A stretch of 64,000 nt of DNA from an uncultured Dehalococcoidia bacterium (lineage in GTDB: Bacteria; Chloroflexota; Dehalococcoidia; Tepidiformales; Tepidiformaceae), in assembly GCA_938015525.1 (NCBI GenBank), contig CALLPC010000002.1, positions 62,001 through 126,000 on the forward strand. Reading direction: 5' to 3'. Below are positions 51,872 through 61,041 of this stretch, piece by piece; position 1 is the first letter of the stretch; each line of letters opens with the position of its first letter. A program made the position numbers and the translations under genes. The notes under the pieces are model-generated. The model had not been told where the DNA came from and did no database searches. It saw nothing but the letters and a program-made list of their open reading frames with translations.

Positions 51872-52438
51872 CTACCGTGCCGATTCCGCCAGCGCACCGG
51901 GCGCTTCACGCTGGACCCGCGCCGCGCGCAGGTCGGTCGGTGCCGGCTCCGGCAGCGAAAGCTGCATCGACCGCTCCTCGAATGTCGGCACCCGCCCCTG
52001 CTCCAGCTGCTCCACGGCCTCCTTCAGCGACTCGATGTCCGCGAATGACCGGTACACCGACGCAAACCGGATGTAGGCGATGTGGTCCAGCTTCCGGAGC
52101 GCGTCCATCGCAAGTTCTCCCACGACCTGCGATGGCACCTCGGCCCGGCCATCCGCCAGCACCTTCGCCTCAATCTCCGCCACGATCCCCTCGAGCTGCC
52201 CCACGGAGATGTTTCGCTTCGCACACGCCGCCCGCAGGCCCCGCAGCAGCTTCTCCCGTGAAAACTCCTCCCGCCGCCCGTCCCGCTTCACCACCTGGAC
52301 GGTCGTGAGCTGTACCAGCTCCACCGTCGTGAACCGCTCACCACAGCGGATACACTGCCGCCGCCGCCGGATGCCGTCGTCCGTCGACCGGCTGTCCGTC
52401 ACCTTCGAATCCCGGTAGTGGCAGTAGGGACAGCGCAC
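51872..52438 (-). CDS. nrdR: transcriptional repressor NrdR
   Basis: 188 residues. N-terminal zinc ribbon with Cys3, Cys6, Cys29 and Cys32 (MRCPYCHYRDSKVTDSR and QCIRCGERFTTVE), then an ATP-cone domain (about 49-139) that senses ATP and dATP. It represses ribonucleotide reductase genes when dATP is high. The tail (about 150-188) is longer than usual. GTG start with GAGGA adjacent. The reductase is two genes downstream. Confidence 0.96.
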   Translation of the reverse strand: MRCPYCHYRDSKVTDSRSTDDGIRRRRQCIRCGERFTTVELVQLTTVQVVKRDGRREEFSREKLLRGLRAACAKRNISVGQLEGIVAEIEAKVLADGRAEVPSQVVGELAMDALRKLDHIAYIRFASVYRSFADIESLKEAVEQLEQGRVPTFEERSMQLSLPEPAPTDLRAARVQREAPGALAESAR

Positions 52439-52505
52439 TCCTCGGCAACTCCTTACCGGTGTACGCGCCTGCGCAATTCCCTTCCGGCGGCGCGGCGCAC
52501 CGCGG

Positions 52506-52535
52506 ATACTGCCCCAAGATGTGGCACGATGTCAA
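52506..52535 (-). promoter_or_regulatory. promoter of the nrdR operon
   Basis: -35 TTGACA (52530-52535), all six consensus bases, and a weak -10 CAGTAT (52506-52511), 18 bases apart, on the minus strand. Expected start near 52499, about 60 bases before the nrdR start codon. Confidence 0.5.
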
Positions 52536-52539
52536 CACC

Positions 52540-52561
52540 CGACCACAAAATCTTGTGGTCG
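52540..52561. promoter_or_regulatory. 22-base operator-like palindrome upstream of nrdR
   Basis: Perfect 9-base arms (52540-52548 and 52553-52561) around AATC; the core reads CCACAAAATCTTGTGG. It lies 4 bases upstream of the -35 of the nrdR promoter. Its AT content and dyad form suit a protein-binding site, possibly NrdR itself or another regulator. Confidence 0.55.
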
Positions 52562-52580
52562 AACCTCCTCCCCCGGCCGC

Positions 52581-52952
52581 CTACGCCCGGCCGCCCCGGC
52601 TCCAGAATTCACACCCCGCCGTGTCCGTCCACGGGTGCAGCACCCCGCTTCCCGGGTGAAGGCACGTTCCCCGGCCCAGCTCGCCGTCCTCCACGAACTC
52701 CCGGCATCCCCCGCAGGTCGGCGCCGGGCCGCTCGTCCGGCCGCTCCCGGGCACGTACGGAAGTTCCCAGCCCTCCCGCGAGCTGCCCGGCCACCGGGCG
52801 CCCCGGTCGAAATCAGCGTACGAGCCCGGCAGCCCGGGATGCGTGCCCCAGGATGCCGGGTCCCCTGGTGGACGCCCCGTCCACTCCTCCCGCCAGCCCC
52901 CGGTCCGCCGCTGGCGTCGGCGTTCAGCCTTTCGCGCACTCCGCCGTCCCAC
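52581..52952 (-). CDS. small Cys-rich protein, unknown function
   Basis: 123 residues. The first part is basic (MGRRSARKAERRRQRRTGG); the C-terminal 45 residues hold CGGCREFV, GRGTCLHPGSGVLHPW and GCEFW, four Cys in a pattern that suits a zinc or Fe-S site. GTG start with AAGGT upstream; it ends 20 bases before the palindrome. Arrangement downstream of the chemoreceptor and upstream of nrdR on the same strand. No family was recognised. Confidence 0.55.
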   Translation of the reverse strand: MGRRSARKAERRRQRRTGGWREEWTGRPPGDPASWGTHPGLPGSYADFDRGARWPGSSREGWELPYVPGSGRTSGPAPTCGGCREFVEDGELGRGTCLHPGSGVLHPWTDTAGCEFWSRGGRA

Positions 52953-53006
52953 GCACCGTACCTTACCCGAGCCCGCCCGGGTCGTCAGGCCCGGGCTGCC
53001 GGGCGG

Positions 53007-54641
53007 TCACGCCGCCGGCCGCTTCCGCCGGTCCACTGCCACCGGCAGGTTTACCTTCCGCCGGTCCCACGCGAACCGTCCCGACGTCCCGCGGAGGTCC
53101 TCGACCAGCTGCCGCATCGTCTTCGCCGTCTCGGCCAGCCGTTGCGCGTTCGTCGTCAGCTCCGACGTCGATGCCGCGACTTCCTCCGCCGCGGCCGAGT
53201 TCTCCTCGCTCGTCGCCGCGACCTGCAGCACGGCGCTCCGCAGCGAAGCCCCGGCCCGCGCCGTTTCCGCCGCCCGCGTCGCCGACTGCTCTGCCACCTC
53301 CGCAATCGTCGTCGCCGCAGCCACAATCCGCTCTGCACCCGCCCGCAGCCCGCCAATCTCCTCCGCAATCCGCAGCATCTGCTCCGTCGAACCCCGCACC
53401 GCCTCGATGATCGCCTGCAGCGATTCCCCGGCCCGCGCCGAGACGGTCCGCCCCTCCTCCGCCTGCGCCACCCCCTCGTTCATCGCCGCGACGGCCTCCT
53501 GCGTCCCCGACTGGACCCGCGCCACCAGCGCCGCAATCTCCTTCGTCGCCGCCGAAGACCGCTCGGCCAGCGCCCGGACGCTGTCGGCGACCACAGCGAA
53601 CCCTCGCCCCTGCTCCCCGGCACGCGCCGCCTCGATCGCTGCATTCAGCGCCAGCAAGTTCGTCTGCCCGGCGATTTCATCGATCGTCCGCACGATCTCT
53701 CCGATCTGCTCCCCGAAGGTCCCCAGTTCATCGACCGTGCGCGCCGTCGCCTCGACCGAGGCCGCCAGCCCATCGATCGCGCGGATGGCCAGCTGCACCG
53801 CCTCGTACCCCTCCATCGCCACCGCCTGGCTCCGTGCGGCCTCGTCCGCCACGCGCGACGCGTCCGCCGTCACCTCCGCAATCCGCGCCCCGATCCGCTC
53901 CGCCTCCTCCCGCGAAACCCGGGCCGCCTCCGCGCTCTCCTGCGCTGTCTCCACCAGCAGCTCGAGTGCCCCCGTCAGCTCCCCCGCATCCTGGTCCGAC
54001 GTCGAGGCCAGCTCGGCGAGGTGCACCGACGCCGAGCTCACCTCCGCGGTCGCGGCCGCAATCTCGCCCGCCGCGCTCCCCATCGCCTCCGCAGCGACGT
54101 TCACCTCCTCGGCCGCCGTCATCACCGCCGACGTCCCGTGCAGCAGCTCCCCGACCACGTCGCGCAGGTCGTCCACCATCCGCTGCATCGCATTCGCGAG
54201 CACGTCGCCCTCCGAAGCCCGCGGCACCGCAACGGTCAGGTCCCCGCTCGCCACCCGTTGCGCCACCTCGCTCAGCCGCTCCAGGTGTTCCACTGCCGCC
54301 CGGAACGATTCCGCCAGCTCCGCAAACTCCCCAACGCCGCCGGCAGGCAGCGACCCCGGCAGTCTCCCCTCCGAAATCTGCCTCGCCGCCGCGACGACTG
54401 GGCGTGCCCCCGCCCGGACCTGCCGCCAGAGCCACACGCCCGCCGATACCGCCCCGAGGCTCGCCACCGCCGCCAGCACCGCGAGCGTCACGGCCTCCCC
54501 TCGCTGCCCGGCCTCCGAGAGGAACGAATACCCCAGTAGTCCCATCACGACGATGAGCAGGACGGTCGCCAGGCATGCCCCGAGGAGCAGGTTCGCAATC
54601 GACACCTTCCGCAGGTACCCGCGCTGAGAACGTTCGGACAT
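53007..54641 (-). CDS. methyl-accepting chemotaxis protein without large periplasmic domain
   Basis: 544 residues. Two membrane segments (about 16-40 and 51-73) are joined by only about 10 residues, so no ligand-binding domain faces outside. A HAMP-like region follows, then the long coiled-coil signalling domain with the conserved tip around [24 protein letters not shown], where CheA and CheW bind. Methylation-site helices flank it. Sensing would be cytoplasmic or of membrane state. The ATG at 54641 has a CGGGGGCG upstream; an ATG at 54668 is possible. No other che gene is in the window. Confidence 0.9.
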   Translation of the reverse strand: MSERSQRGYLRKVSIANLLLGACLATVLLIVVMGLLGYSFLSEAGQRGEAVTLAVLAAVASLGAVSAGVWLWRQVRAGARPVVAAARQISEGRLPGSLPAGGVGEFAELAESFRAAVEHLERLSEVAQRVASGDLTVAVPRASEGDVLANAMQRMVDDLRDVVGELLHGTSAVMTAAEEVNVAAEAMGSAAGEIAAATAEVSSASVHLAELASTSDQDAGELTGALELLVETAQESAEAARVSREEAERIGARIAEVTADASRVADEAARSQAVAMEGYEAVQLAIRAIDGLAASVEATARTVDELGTFGEQIGEIVRTIDEIAGQTNLLALNAAIEAARAGEQGRGFAVVADSVRALAERSSAATKEIAALVARVQSGTQEAVAAMNEGVAQAEEGRTVSARAGESLQAIIEAVRGSTEQMLRIAEEIGGLRAGAERIVAAATTIAEVAEQSATRAAETARAGASLRSAVLQVAATSEENSAAAEEVAASTSELTTNAQRLAETAKTMRQLVEDLRGTSGRFAWDRRKVNLPVAVDRRKRPAA

Positions 54642-54754
54642 GGGAGCGCCCCCGGACCGAGGATTCATCGGCAGTTTCGGGCCAATCCCTCGCGGCCGAT
54701 ATCCGGCGGCTCCCCCGATTCCCGGCGCAGCTTCCCCTTAGGGGCTCCCTCTCC

Positions 54755-55546
54755 CTACCCGGCAGCCTCTGTCATGTCCACCTTCACCACCGCCCGCCGG
54801 TCCTTGAACTTCGCCTTCAGATAGTCCCGGTTCATCTTCGCGATGAACTCGATGCTGATCCCCTTCGGGCAGACCGCCTCACACTCTGCGTAGTTCGTGC
54901 AGCTGCCGAAGTACTCCTCCATCGTATCCACCATCGCCACCGTCCGGCTCCAGCGCTCCGGCTGACCCTGGGGCAGCAGGTTGAGGTGCGCAATCTTCGC
55001 TGCCGTGAACAGCTGCGCCGCGCCGTTCGGGCAGGCAGCCACGCACGCCCCGCAGCCGATGCACGCCGCCGCATCGAACGCCTGGTCGGCCACCTGCTTC
55101 GGGATCAGGATGCTGTTCGCATCCCGCGCCGCGCCCGTCGGCGCCGTGATGTAGCCGCCAGCCTGGATGATCTTGTCGAACGCCGAGCGGTCGACCACGA
55201 GGTCCTTGATCACCGGGAACGCCGTTGCCCGCCACGGCTCAACGACGATCGTGTCGCCATCCTTGAAGTTCCGCATGTGCAGCTGACACGTCGTCGTCAG
55301 CTTCTTCGGCCCGTGCGGCACCCCGTTGATCACCATCCCGCAGGAGCCGCAAATCCCCTCGCGGCAATCGTGGTCGAACGCAATCGGCTCCCGGTTCTCC
55401 GCAATCAGCCGCTCGTTCACCACGTCCAGCATCTCGAGGAACGACATGTCCTCGTTGATGTCCTTCGCCTCGTACACCTCGAAACGCCCCGGCTCGTTCG
55501 GCCCCGCCTGCCGCCACACCTTCAGGGTCAGGTTCAGCGTGCTCAT
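54755..55546 (-). CDS. sdhB: succinate dehydrogenase/fumarate reductase iron-sulfur subunit
   Basis: 263 residues. [2Fe-2S] site in [13 protein letters not shown], then [4Fe-4S]/[3Fe-4S] ligands [15 protein letters not shown] and [15 protein letters not shown]. The short middle Cys spacings match the non-classical SdhB that pairs with a single large anchor. Passes electrons from the flavoprotein to quinone. ATG overlaps the sdhA stop (ATGA). Confidence 0.96.
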   Translation of the reverse strand: MSTLNLTLKVWRQAGPNEPGRFEVYEAKDINEDMSFLEMLDVVNERLIAENREPIAFDHDCREGICGSCGMVINGVPHGPKKLTTTCQLHMRNFKDGDTIVVEPWRATAFPVIKDLVVDRSAFDKIIQAGGYITAPTGAARDANSILIPKQVADQAFDAAACIGCGACVAACPNGAAQLFTAAKIAHLNLLPQGQPERWSRTVAMVDTMEEYFGSCTNYAECEAVCPKGISIEFIAKMNRDYLKAKFKDRRAVVKVDMTEAAG

Positions 55547-57456
55547 TTATAGCTCCTCTGCGTCGGGTGCACGTACTCGAACACCAGCTCTTCCTTGTGA
55601 AGCTTCGCGTCCTTCCCCGTGCCGCAGTACTCCCACGCGGCCACGTAGGCGAAGTGCTCATCGTCGCGCTGCGCCTCACCGTCCGGCGTCTGGTACTCCT
55701 CCCGGAAATGCCCGCCGCACGACTCCTCCCGGTGCAGCGCATCCTGGCACATCAACTCGGCCAGCTCGAAGAAATCCGCAACCCTCCCGGCCTTCTCGAG
55801 CGACTGGTTCAGGCTCTCGCCCTCGCCCAGCACCTTCACGTCCCGCCAGAACTCCTCCCGCAGCTCCGCCACCCGCTGCCGCGCATGCTTCAGCCCCTCC
55901 GCATTCCGCGCCATCCCGCAGTAGTCCCACATGACCTTCCCGAGCTCCCGGTGGAACGAATCCACCGAGCGGCTGCCCCTGATCGACAGGAGCCGGTTGA
56001 TCTGCTCCCGGACCGCCTCCTCCGCCTCGCGAAACGCCGGCGAATCCGTCGATGGCACCGGCGTGTTCAGCTGCGGCGCCAGGTCCCCCGCAATCGTCGT
56101 CGGCAGGATGAAGTAGCCATCCGCGAGCCCCTGCATCAGCGCCGAGGCCCCCAGCCGGTTCGCACCGTGGTCGCTGAAGTTCGCTTCCCCAAGCACGAAC
56201 AGCCCCGGCAGGTTCGACATCAGGTTGTAGTCCACCCAGAGCCCGCCCATCGTGTAGTGCACGGCCGGGTAGATGCGCATCGGCACCTCGTACGGGTTCT
56301 CGCCCGCGATGTTCTCGTACATGTCGAACAGGTTCCCGTACCGCTGCTCGATCACCGACCGGCCGAGCCGCTCGATCGCCGTCTTGAAATCCAGGTACAC
56401 CCCGTTCTTCAGCGGCCCCACCCCGTAGCCCGCATCCACCATCCGCTTCGCCGCCCGCGAGGCCACGTCCCGCGGCACCAGGTTCGCGAACGACGGGTAC
56501 ATCCGCTCGAGGTAGTAGTCCCGCTCCTCCTCCGGGATCTGATTCGGCGGCCTCGTATCGTTCGGGTTCTTCGGCACCCAGATGCGCCCGTCATTCCGCA
56601 GCGACTCGCTCATCAGCGTCAGCTTCGATTGGTAGTCGCCGCTCACCGGGATGCACGTCGGGTGAATCTGCGTGAAGCACGGGTTGGCGAAGTAGGCCCC
56701 CTTCTTGTGCGCCCGCCAGGCCGCCGTGACGTTGCTCCCCTTCGCATTCGTCGAAAGGTAGAAGACATTCCCGTACCCGCCCGTCGCCAGCACCACCGCG
56801 TGGCCCGCGTGCCGCTGGATCTCGCCCGTCACCAGGTCCCGCGTGATGATGCCGACCGCCCGGCCGTTCTCCACCACCAGGTCCAGCATCTCCGTCCGCG
56901 GGTACATCCTCACCGTGCCCGCCTCGATCTGCCGCGAAAGCGCCTGGTACGCCCCGAGCAGCAGCTGCTGCCCCGTCTGTCCGCGCGCATAAAACGTCCG
57001 CGCCACCTGCGCCCCGCCGAACGAGCGGTTATCGAGCAACCCGCCGTACTCCCGCGCGAACGGCACCCCCTGCGCCACGCACTGGTCGATGATCTGCACG
57101 CTGATCTCCGCCAGCCGGTAGACGTTCGCCTCGCGCGCCCGGTAGTCGCCGCCCTTGATCGTGTCGTAGAACAGCCGGAAGACCGAGTCGCCGTCGTTCT
57201 TGTAGTTCTTCGCCGCATTGATCCCGCCCTGCGCGGCGATCGAGTGCGCCCGCCTCGGGCTGTCCTGGAAACAGAACACCTTGACGTTGTAGCCCATCTC
57301 CCCGAGCGTCGCCGCCGCCGAGGAGCCCGCCAGCCCCGTGCCCACCACGATGATCTCGAATTTCCGCCGGTTCTGCGGAGCCACCAGCTTCGTCTCGAAC
57401 TTCGCGTTGCTCCACTTCTCCGAGATGTGCCCCGCGGGGACCTTCGCGTCCAGCAT
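55543..57456 (-). CDS. sdhA: succinate dehydrogenase/fumarate reductase flavoprotein subunit
   Basis: 637 residues. FAD-binding [21 protein letters not shown], the covalent-FAD His in [14 protein letters not shown], the catalytic Arg in [14 protein letters not shown], and [10 protein letters not shown] plus [17 protein letters not shown] of the active site. Oxidises succinate to fumarate; with this anchor type, fumarate reduction is also possible. Ten bases after sdhC. Confidence 0.96.
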   Translation of the reverse strand: MLDAKVPAGHISEKWSNAKFETKLVAPQNRRKFEIIVVGTGLAGSSAAATLGEMGYNVKVFCFQDSPRRAHSIAAQGGINAAKNYKNDGDSVFRLFYDTIKGGDYRAREANVYRLAEISVQIIDQCVAQGVPFAREYGGLLDNRSFGGAQVARTFYARGQTGQQLLLGAYQALSRQIEAGTVRMYPRTEMLDLVVENGRAVGIITRDLVTGEIQRHAGHAVVLATGGYGNVFYLSTNAKGSNVTAAWRAHKKGAYFANPCFTQIHPTCIPVSGDYQSKLTLMSESLRNDGRIWVPKNPNDTRPPNQIPEEERDYYLERMYPSFANLVPRDVASRAAKRMVDAGYGVGPLKNGVYLDFKTAIERLGRSVIEQRYGNLFDMYENIAGENPYEVPMRIYPAVHYTMGGLWVDYNLMSNLPGLFVLGEANFSDHGANRLGASALMQGLADGYFILPTTIAGDLAPQLNTPVPSTDSPAFREAEEAVREQINRLLSIRGSRSVDSFHRELGKVMWDYCGMARNAEGLKHARQRVAELREEFWRDVKVLGEGESLNQSLEKAGRVADFFELAELMCQDALHREESCGGHFREEYQTPDGEAQRDDEHFAYVAAWEYCGTGKDAKLHKEELVFEYVHPTQRSYK

Positions 57457-57466
57457 GGCCTTCCCC

Positions 57467-58207
57467 CTACTCCACGATGCCCGTCAGCACGGCAATCGGG
57501 AACGACACGTTGCCGATCACGATGACCGCCGCAAACGCCACGGCGAACCATCGCCGCCAATGGTTGAACCGCGGGTGCGACCAGCCCAGCGATTGGAACA
57601 GGCTCCACGCCCCGTGGTAGATGTGCATCCCCAGCAGCAGATTCGCCACGATGTAGACGCCCGCCACCGGCCACCGGGAGAGGCTCGCTACCACGTTCTG
57701 GTACGGCTCCCCCTTCGTGAACTCCGCCCCACCCACTCCCCACGTCAGGTCCATCAGGTGGTAGATGAGGAAGAGCCCAACGATCACCCCGCTCCACCGC
57801 ATCGTCCGGGCTGCATAATTGGCCGCCAGGTAGTCCCGCCCGCCCTGGTACTTCGTCCTGCGCGATTGCCGGTTCATCACCGTCAGCGAATACGCCGCAT
57901 GAATATGCAGCGCGAACGCCACGATCAGCACGCTCCGCACGAACCACAGCAGCCCGGTCCGGGGAATCGCCGGTTCGCCGATCTCCCGCAGGTACTCCCC
58001 GTACCAGTTCATCTTCTCGGCGCCTTCGTAAAGGTGCAGGTTCCCCAGCATGTGCACCAGCACGAAGCCGAGCAGCACGATGCCGGTGACAGCCATCACC
58101 GCCTTCTTCCCAACCGCCGAGCCGTAAAAGTCCAGGATCCAGACCCGCGGCCTCATGCGCCGCTGCCGCAACGGCTGCACGCCGCGCGCCCGTGTCCCTG
58201 AGAGCAT
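57467..58207 (-). CDS. sdhC: succinate dehydrogenase/fumarate reductase cytochrome b subunit (single-polypeptide anchor)
   Basis: 246 residues with about five membrane segments. Starts [21 protein letters not shown], with positive charge on the cytoplasmic side, then [33 protein letters not shown]. Conserved His in [24 protein letters not shown] and [11 protein letters not shown] fit the haem ligands of the B-type anchor found in Bacteroidota and other phyla. ATG at 58207 with GGAGGGGGG upstream. First gene of sdhCAB, with a promoter at 58314-58342. Confidence 0.92.
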   Translation of the reverse strand: MLSGTRARGVQPLRQRRMRPRVWILDFYGSAVGKKAVMAVTGIVLLGFVLVHMLGNLHLYEGAEKMNWYGEYLREIGEPAIPRTGLLWFVRSVLIVAFALHIHAAYSLTVMNRQSRRTKYQGGRDYLAANYAARTMRWSGVIVGLFLIYHLMDLTWGVGGAEFTKGEPYQNVVASLSRWPVAGVYIVANLLLGMHIYHGAWSLFQSLGWSHPRFNHWRRWFAVAFAAVIVIGNVSFPIAVLTGIVE

Positions 58208-58313
58208 GCCCCCCTCCTTGGACGTCATCCGCCCGGCTCAGGCTGGTCTCCCGGGCGGAGAGGACCCGACCCGGCGCACCCCCGCTCGGGACGCCCGCCG
58301 CAGTTCCCCGCGA

Positions 58314-58342
58314 ATCCTACGACCGGCCCCCGCCCCATTCAA
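58314..58342 (-). promoter_or_regulatory. promoter of sdhCAB
   Basis: -35 TTGAAT (58337-58342) and -10 TAGGAT (58314-58319) on the minus strand, 17 bases apart. Leader of about 100 bases to the ATG at 58207. The same TAGGAT hexamer is used before the importer operon and nuoI. Confidence 0.6.
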
Positions 58343-58381
58343 TCAGCGCCGATACATCCCTGCTATAGAACCTTCGCCCAC

Positions 58382-58924
58382 CTATCGATTCGATGATTCG
58401 ACTATCCGCGCCCACCGCAGCACGCCGACCACCGACTTGGCGTCACAGATCTCCCCCCGCTCCACCGCAGCTACCGCCTCCGCCAGCGTGCGCCGCTCCA
58501 CCTCGATATCCTCGTCCGCATCCCCCGCCAGCCGCGATGCAGACAGCTCCAGGCACGCGAACAGGGAGATGTACTCACTCGTATACCCCGGCGCCACGTA
58601 GAACCCGCCAAGCGGCACCACCCGCCCCGGGACGTACCCGACCTCCTCCTGCAGCTCCCGGGCAACGGCCGCCTCCGGCGCCTCACCCGGCTCCAGCGTC
58701 CCGGCCGGCAGCTCCAGCAGCCGGCGCCCCGCCGCGTACCGGTACTGCGTCACCAGCAGCAGCGAGCCGTCCGCCAGCACCGGCACCATGCACACCGCCC
58801 CGGGGTGCCGGATGACCTCCCGCCGCGCCACCACGCCCCCGTCCATCTCCAGCGTCGCCAGCTCGACATCGAACAGCCTCCCCCGGTACACCACCTCCGT
58901 CGAAACTACGCGCGGGTCGGCCAT
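58382..58924 (-). CDS. Nudix hydrolase, ADP-ribose pyrophosphatase-like
   Basis: 180 residues. The Nudix box runs from GTLEPGEAPEAAVARE to LQEEVGYV, with the metal-binding Glu residues in place, preceded by ELPAG. The strand LLVTQYRYAAGRRLLELPAGTLE is typical of ADP-sugar pyrophosphatases, which cut ADP-ribose to AMP and ribose 5-phosphate. Single gene between sdhCAB and rpoD, same strand. Confidence 0.93.
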   Translation of the reverse strand: MADPRVVSTEVVYRGRLFDVELATLEMDGGVVARREVIRHPGAVCMVPVLADGSLLLVTQYRYAAGRRLLELPAGTLEPGEAPEAAVARELQEEVGYVPGRVVPLGGFYVAPGYTSEYISLFACLELSASRLAGDADEDIEVERRTLAEAVAAVERGEICDAKSVVGVLRWARIVESSNR

Positions 58925-59036
58925 CGCCCCGATTCTCCGTCCTCAGCGGTGAACGGTCGAACCCGCGGCAGCGCCAAAGCCGCCGGCCCCCGGGAAATTC
59001 CGGGGGCCGGCAAAGCTCCAGTCGCGTTGCCGCCGG

Positions 59037-60620
59037 TCAATCCAGGTAGTCGCGCAGCTTTTTCGACCGGCTCGGGTGGCGCAGTTTCCGGAGCGCCTTC
59101 GCCTCGATCTGCCGGATCCGTTCACGCGTCACGCCAAACTCCCGGCCGACCTCCTCCAGCGTCCGGCTCCGGCCATCCTCCAGCCCGAACCGCAGCTGCA
59201 GCACCCGCCGTTCCCGCGCCGTCAGGCTCGCCAGCACGTCCTCGACCTGCTCGCGGAGCAGCTGCTGGCTCGCCGCCTCCGCCGGCGCCAGTGCGCTCGG
59301 GTCCTCCAGGAAATCACCGAGGTGGCTGTCCTCCTCCTCACCAATCGGCGTCTCCAGCGAAACCGGCTCCTGCGAAACCTTCTGGATTTCGCGAATCCGC
59401 TCCGGCGTAAAGAGCGCAGCGTCCCCCTTCCCCGATTCGCTCATCCCGCGCGCGATCTCCTCGCTCGTCGGCTCCCGGCCGTACTCCTGCACCAGCCGCC
59501 GGCTCACCCGCACCAGCTTATTGATCGTCTCCACCATGTGGACCGGGATCCGGATCGTTCGTGCCTGGTCCGCAATCGCCCGCGTAATCGCCTGCCGAAT
59601 CCACCACGTCGCGTAGGTCGAAAACTTGAACCCCTTCCGGTAGTCGAACTTCTCCACCGCCCGGATGAGGCCGATGTTCCCTTCCTGGATCAGGTCGAGC
59701 AGCGACATCCCGCGGCCGATGTACTTTTTCGCCACCGAAACCACCAGCCGCAGGTTCGCCTCAGTCAGCCGTCGCTGCGCCTTCTGCCCGTTCCGCTTGA
59801 TGGTGTCGAAGTGATACCGCAGCTTCTCCTCGAGCGGCGCCAGCTTCTCGATCAGGTCGTCCGCCGGCGGCACCAGCTGGTCCTCCCCGCCCGCCTCTTC
59901 GCCCATCTCCCGGACGAGCTCAGGCGTCAGCACCGCCGTCACAATCGACAGCTTGACGATCCGCTGGTGGGCGTCTTCGTCCGAAATCTTCAGTTTATTG
60001 ACGATGTGCTGCTTGAAATCAGGGTCAATCTCCCCGTCCACCAGCCCGCGGAATTGCGGATCGCCAATCACTTCGCTGTAGCGCAGGTTCTTCAGCTTCC
60101 GCCCGTTCGGGTCGCGCCACTTCCGCACCACTGCCATCTCACCGTCCGGGCCCGGCTTCACGAACTTGTCGAACTCGTCGACGAACCGCTTCGCCTCCTT
60201 GTACACCGGCAGCAGCGCCGCCCACTGCTCCAGCAGCCGCACCGCGACCCGGCAAGCCGAAGGCGGATGCCCGTAGTTCTGGACGTACTCCTTCTCGATC
60301 TCCTCGATGTGCAGGCCGTGCTCCATCTGCCGCGCCAGGTGCTTCTCGTCGTCGGCCGTCAGCAGATAGACCTTCCCGATCTCGCGCAGGTACATCCGGA
60401 CCGGGTCGTCGATCCCCTCCGACTCCTCGGTCAGCAGCGCGATGCTTGCGTCCTCGTCCTCCTCCTCGTCGAGCGGGCTCTCCTCCTCGACCTCCGCCCC
60501 GAGGACCAGGTCCTCTTCCGTCCCATCCCCCTCTTCGAACGAAGAAAGACGGCTCAGCACCCCGTCGAGGACCGAGTCGTCGCTCGTCACCGTCGAATCG
60601 GCCAGGACATCGTCCGACAT
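59037..60620 (-). CDS. rpoD: RNA polymerase principal sigma factor
   Basis: 527 residues from the ATG at 60620 (551 from 60692). Region 1.2 [20 protein letters not shown], region 2 [28 protein letters not shown] with the [10 protein letters not shown] -10-recognition helix, region 3 about residues 370-440, and region 4 with [23 protein letters not shown]. Between regions 1.2 and 2 there is a non-conserved insert of about 130 residues. The ATG at 60692 overlaps the -10 hexamer and would be upstream of the transcript, so a later start is preferred; at 60620 the ribosome binding site (AGAGGA) is rather far. Divergent from thrS. Confidence 0.94.
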   Translation of the reverse strand: MSDDVLADSTVTSDDSVLDGVLSRLSSFEEGDGTEEDLVLGAEVEEESPLDEEEDEDASIALLTEESEGIDDPVRMYLREIGKVYLLTADDEKHLARQMEHGLHIEEIEKEYVQNYGHPPSACRVAVRLLEQWAALLPVYKEAKRFVDEFDKFVKPGPDGEMAVVRKWRDPNGRKLKNLRYSEVIGDPQFRGLVDGEIDPDFKQHIVNKLKISDEDAHQRIVKLSIVTAVLTPELVREMGEEAGGEDQLVPPADDLIEKLAPLEEKLRYHFDTIKRNGQKAQRRLTEANLRLVVSVAKKYIGRGMSLLDLIQEGNIGLIRAVEKFDYRKGFKFSTYATWWIRQAITRAIADQARTIRIPVHMVETINKLVRVSRRLVQEYGREPTSEEIARGMSESGKGDAALFTPERIREIQKVSQEPVSLETPIGEEEDSHLGDFLEDPSALAPAEAASQQLLREQVEDVLASLTARERRVLQLRFGLEDGRSRTLEEVGREFGVTRERIRQIEAKALRKLRHPSRSKKLRDYLD

Positions 60621-60690
60621 GCTCAGTTGTCTGCTTCCTCTCTCCCTGTCGGGAATCATGATATCGCGCAGGGCAGACTGCGCCTTTTCC

Positions 60691-60718
60691 ATTCTAGCAA
60701 GTCAACGGCCAATGACAA
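60691..60718 (-). promoter_or_regulatory. promoter of rpoD
   Basis: -35 TTGTCA (60713-60718) and -10 TAGAAT (60691-60696) on the minus strand, 16 bases apart, with TGC before the -10. Very close to consensus, in the gap divergent to thrS. Start near 60684. Confidence 0.7.
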
Positions 60719-60734
60719 GCCCCCCGCCCACCGG

Positions 60735-60743
60735 TGCTATACT
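60735..60743 (+). promoter_or_regulatory. extended -10 of thrS
   Basis: TGCTATACT: TGC followed by TATACT, five of six consensus bases. ATGACA (60712-60717) could be a -35 but is 20 bases away. Transcription would begin near 60750, giving a leader of about 290 bases that holds the T-box. Confidence 0.6.
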
Positions 60744-60796
60744 CACAGCCGACAACCCACCGGCGGCACCTTCGCCGCCCCTCACAGGCGTCGACC

Positions 60797-61016
60797 GGGA
60801 CGAGTAGCCCGCCGCCATCCCCCAGAGAGCCGCGCCACCGGCTGAAAGCGCGGCGCCGGGCGGGCGAAAACCACCCGCGAGCCCGCGCCGAAGCGCCCCC
60901 AGGCGATAAGGCCGCGCGGAAGGCCCCGTTATCGGCCGCCAACGAGTCCGTGCCTCCGCGCGGAGAAGTCGGGTGGAACCACGAGCGCGCCGCTCGTCCC
61001 GGCACCGCGGCGCGCT
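60797..61016 (+). promoter_or_regulatory. T-box riboswitch leader of thrS
   Basis: Senses uncharged tRNA-Thr. Stem I parts: GACGAGTAG (60799-60807), AGAGAGC and a 7-bp distal arm (60829-60835 with 60848-60854) closing CACCGGCTGAAA. Specifier candidate ACC, a Thr codon, at 60870-60872. The antiterminator has the T-box sequence GGGTGGAACCACGAG (60971-60985): CGGG with CCCG (60970-60973/60998-61001), bulge TGGAACC, and ACGAGCG with CGCTCGT (60981-60987/60991-60997). A competing 10-bp helix pairs 60984-60993 with 61007-61016 and cannot form together with it. No U-run follows, so control may be on translation. Confidence 0.88.
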
Positions 61017-61041
61017 ACACCCCGCCGGAGGTCCCCACCCC

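Noticed and set aside
54722-54750. Terminator after sdhB
   Set aside because: Only a 4-bp CCCC/GGGG stem with a partial AGC/GCT extension can be drawn, without a U-run; too weak to list.
60621-60692. rpoD starting at the ATG at 60692
   Set aside because: This ATG overlaps the near-consensus -10 hexamer and would not be in the mRNA. The ATG at 60620 is used, though its ribosome binding site is distant.
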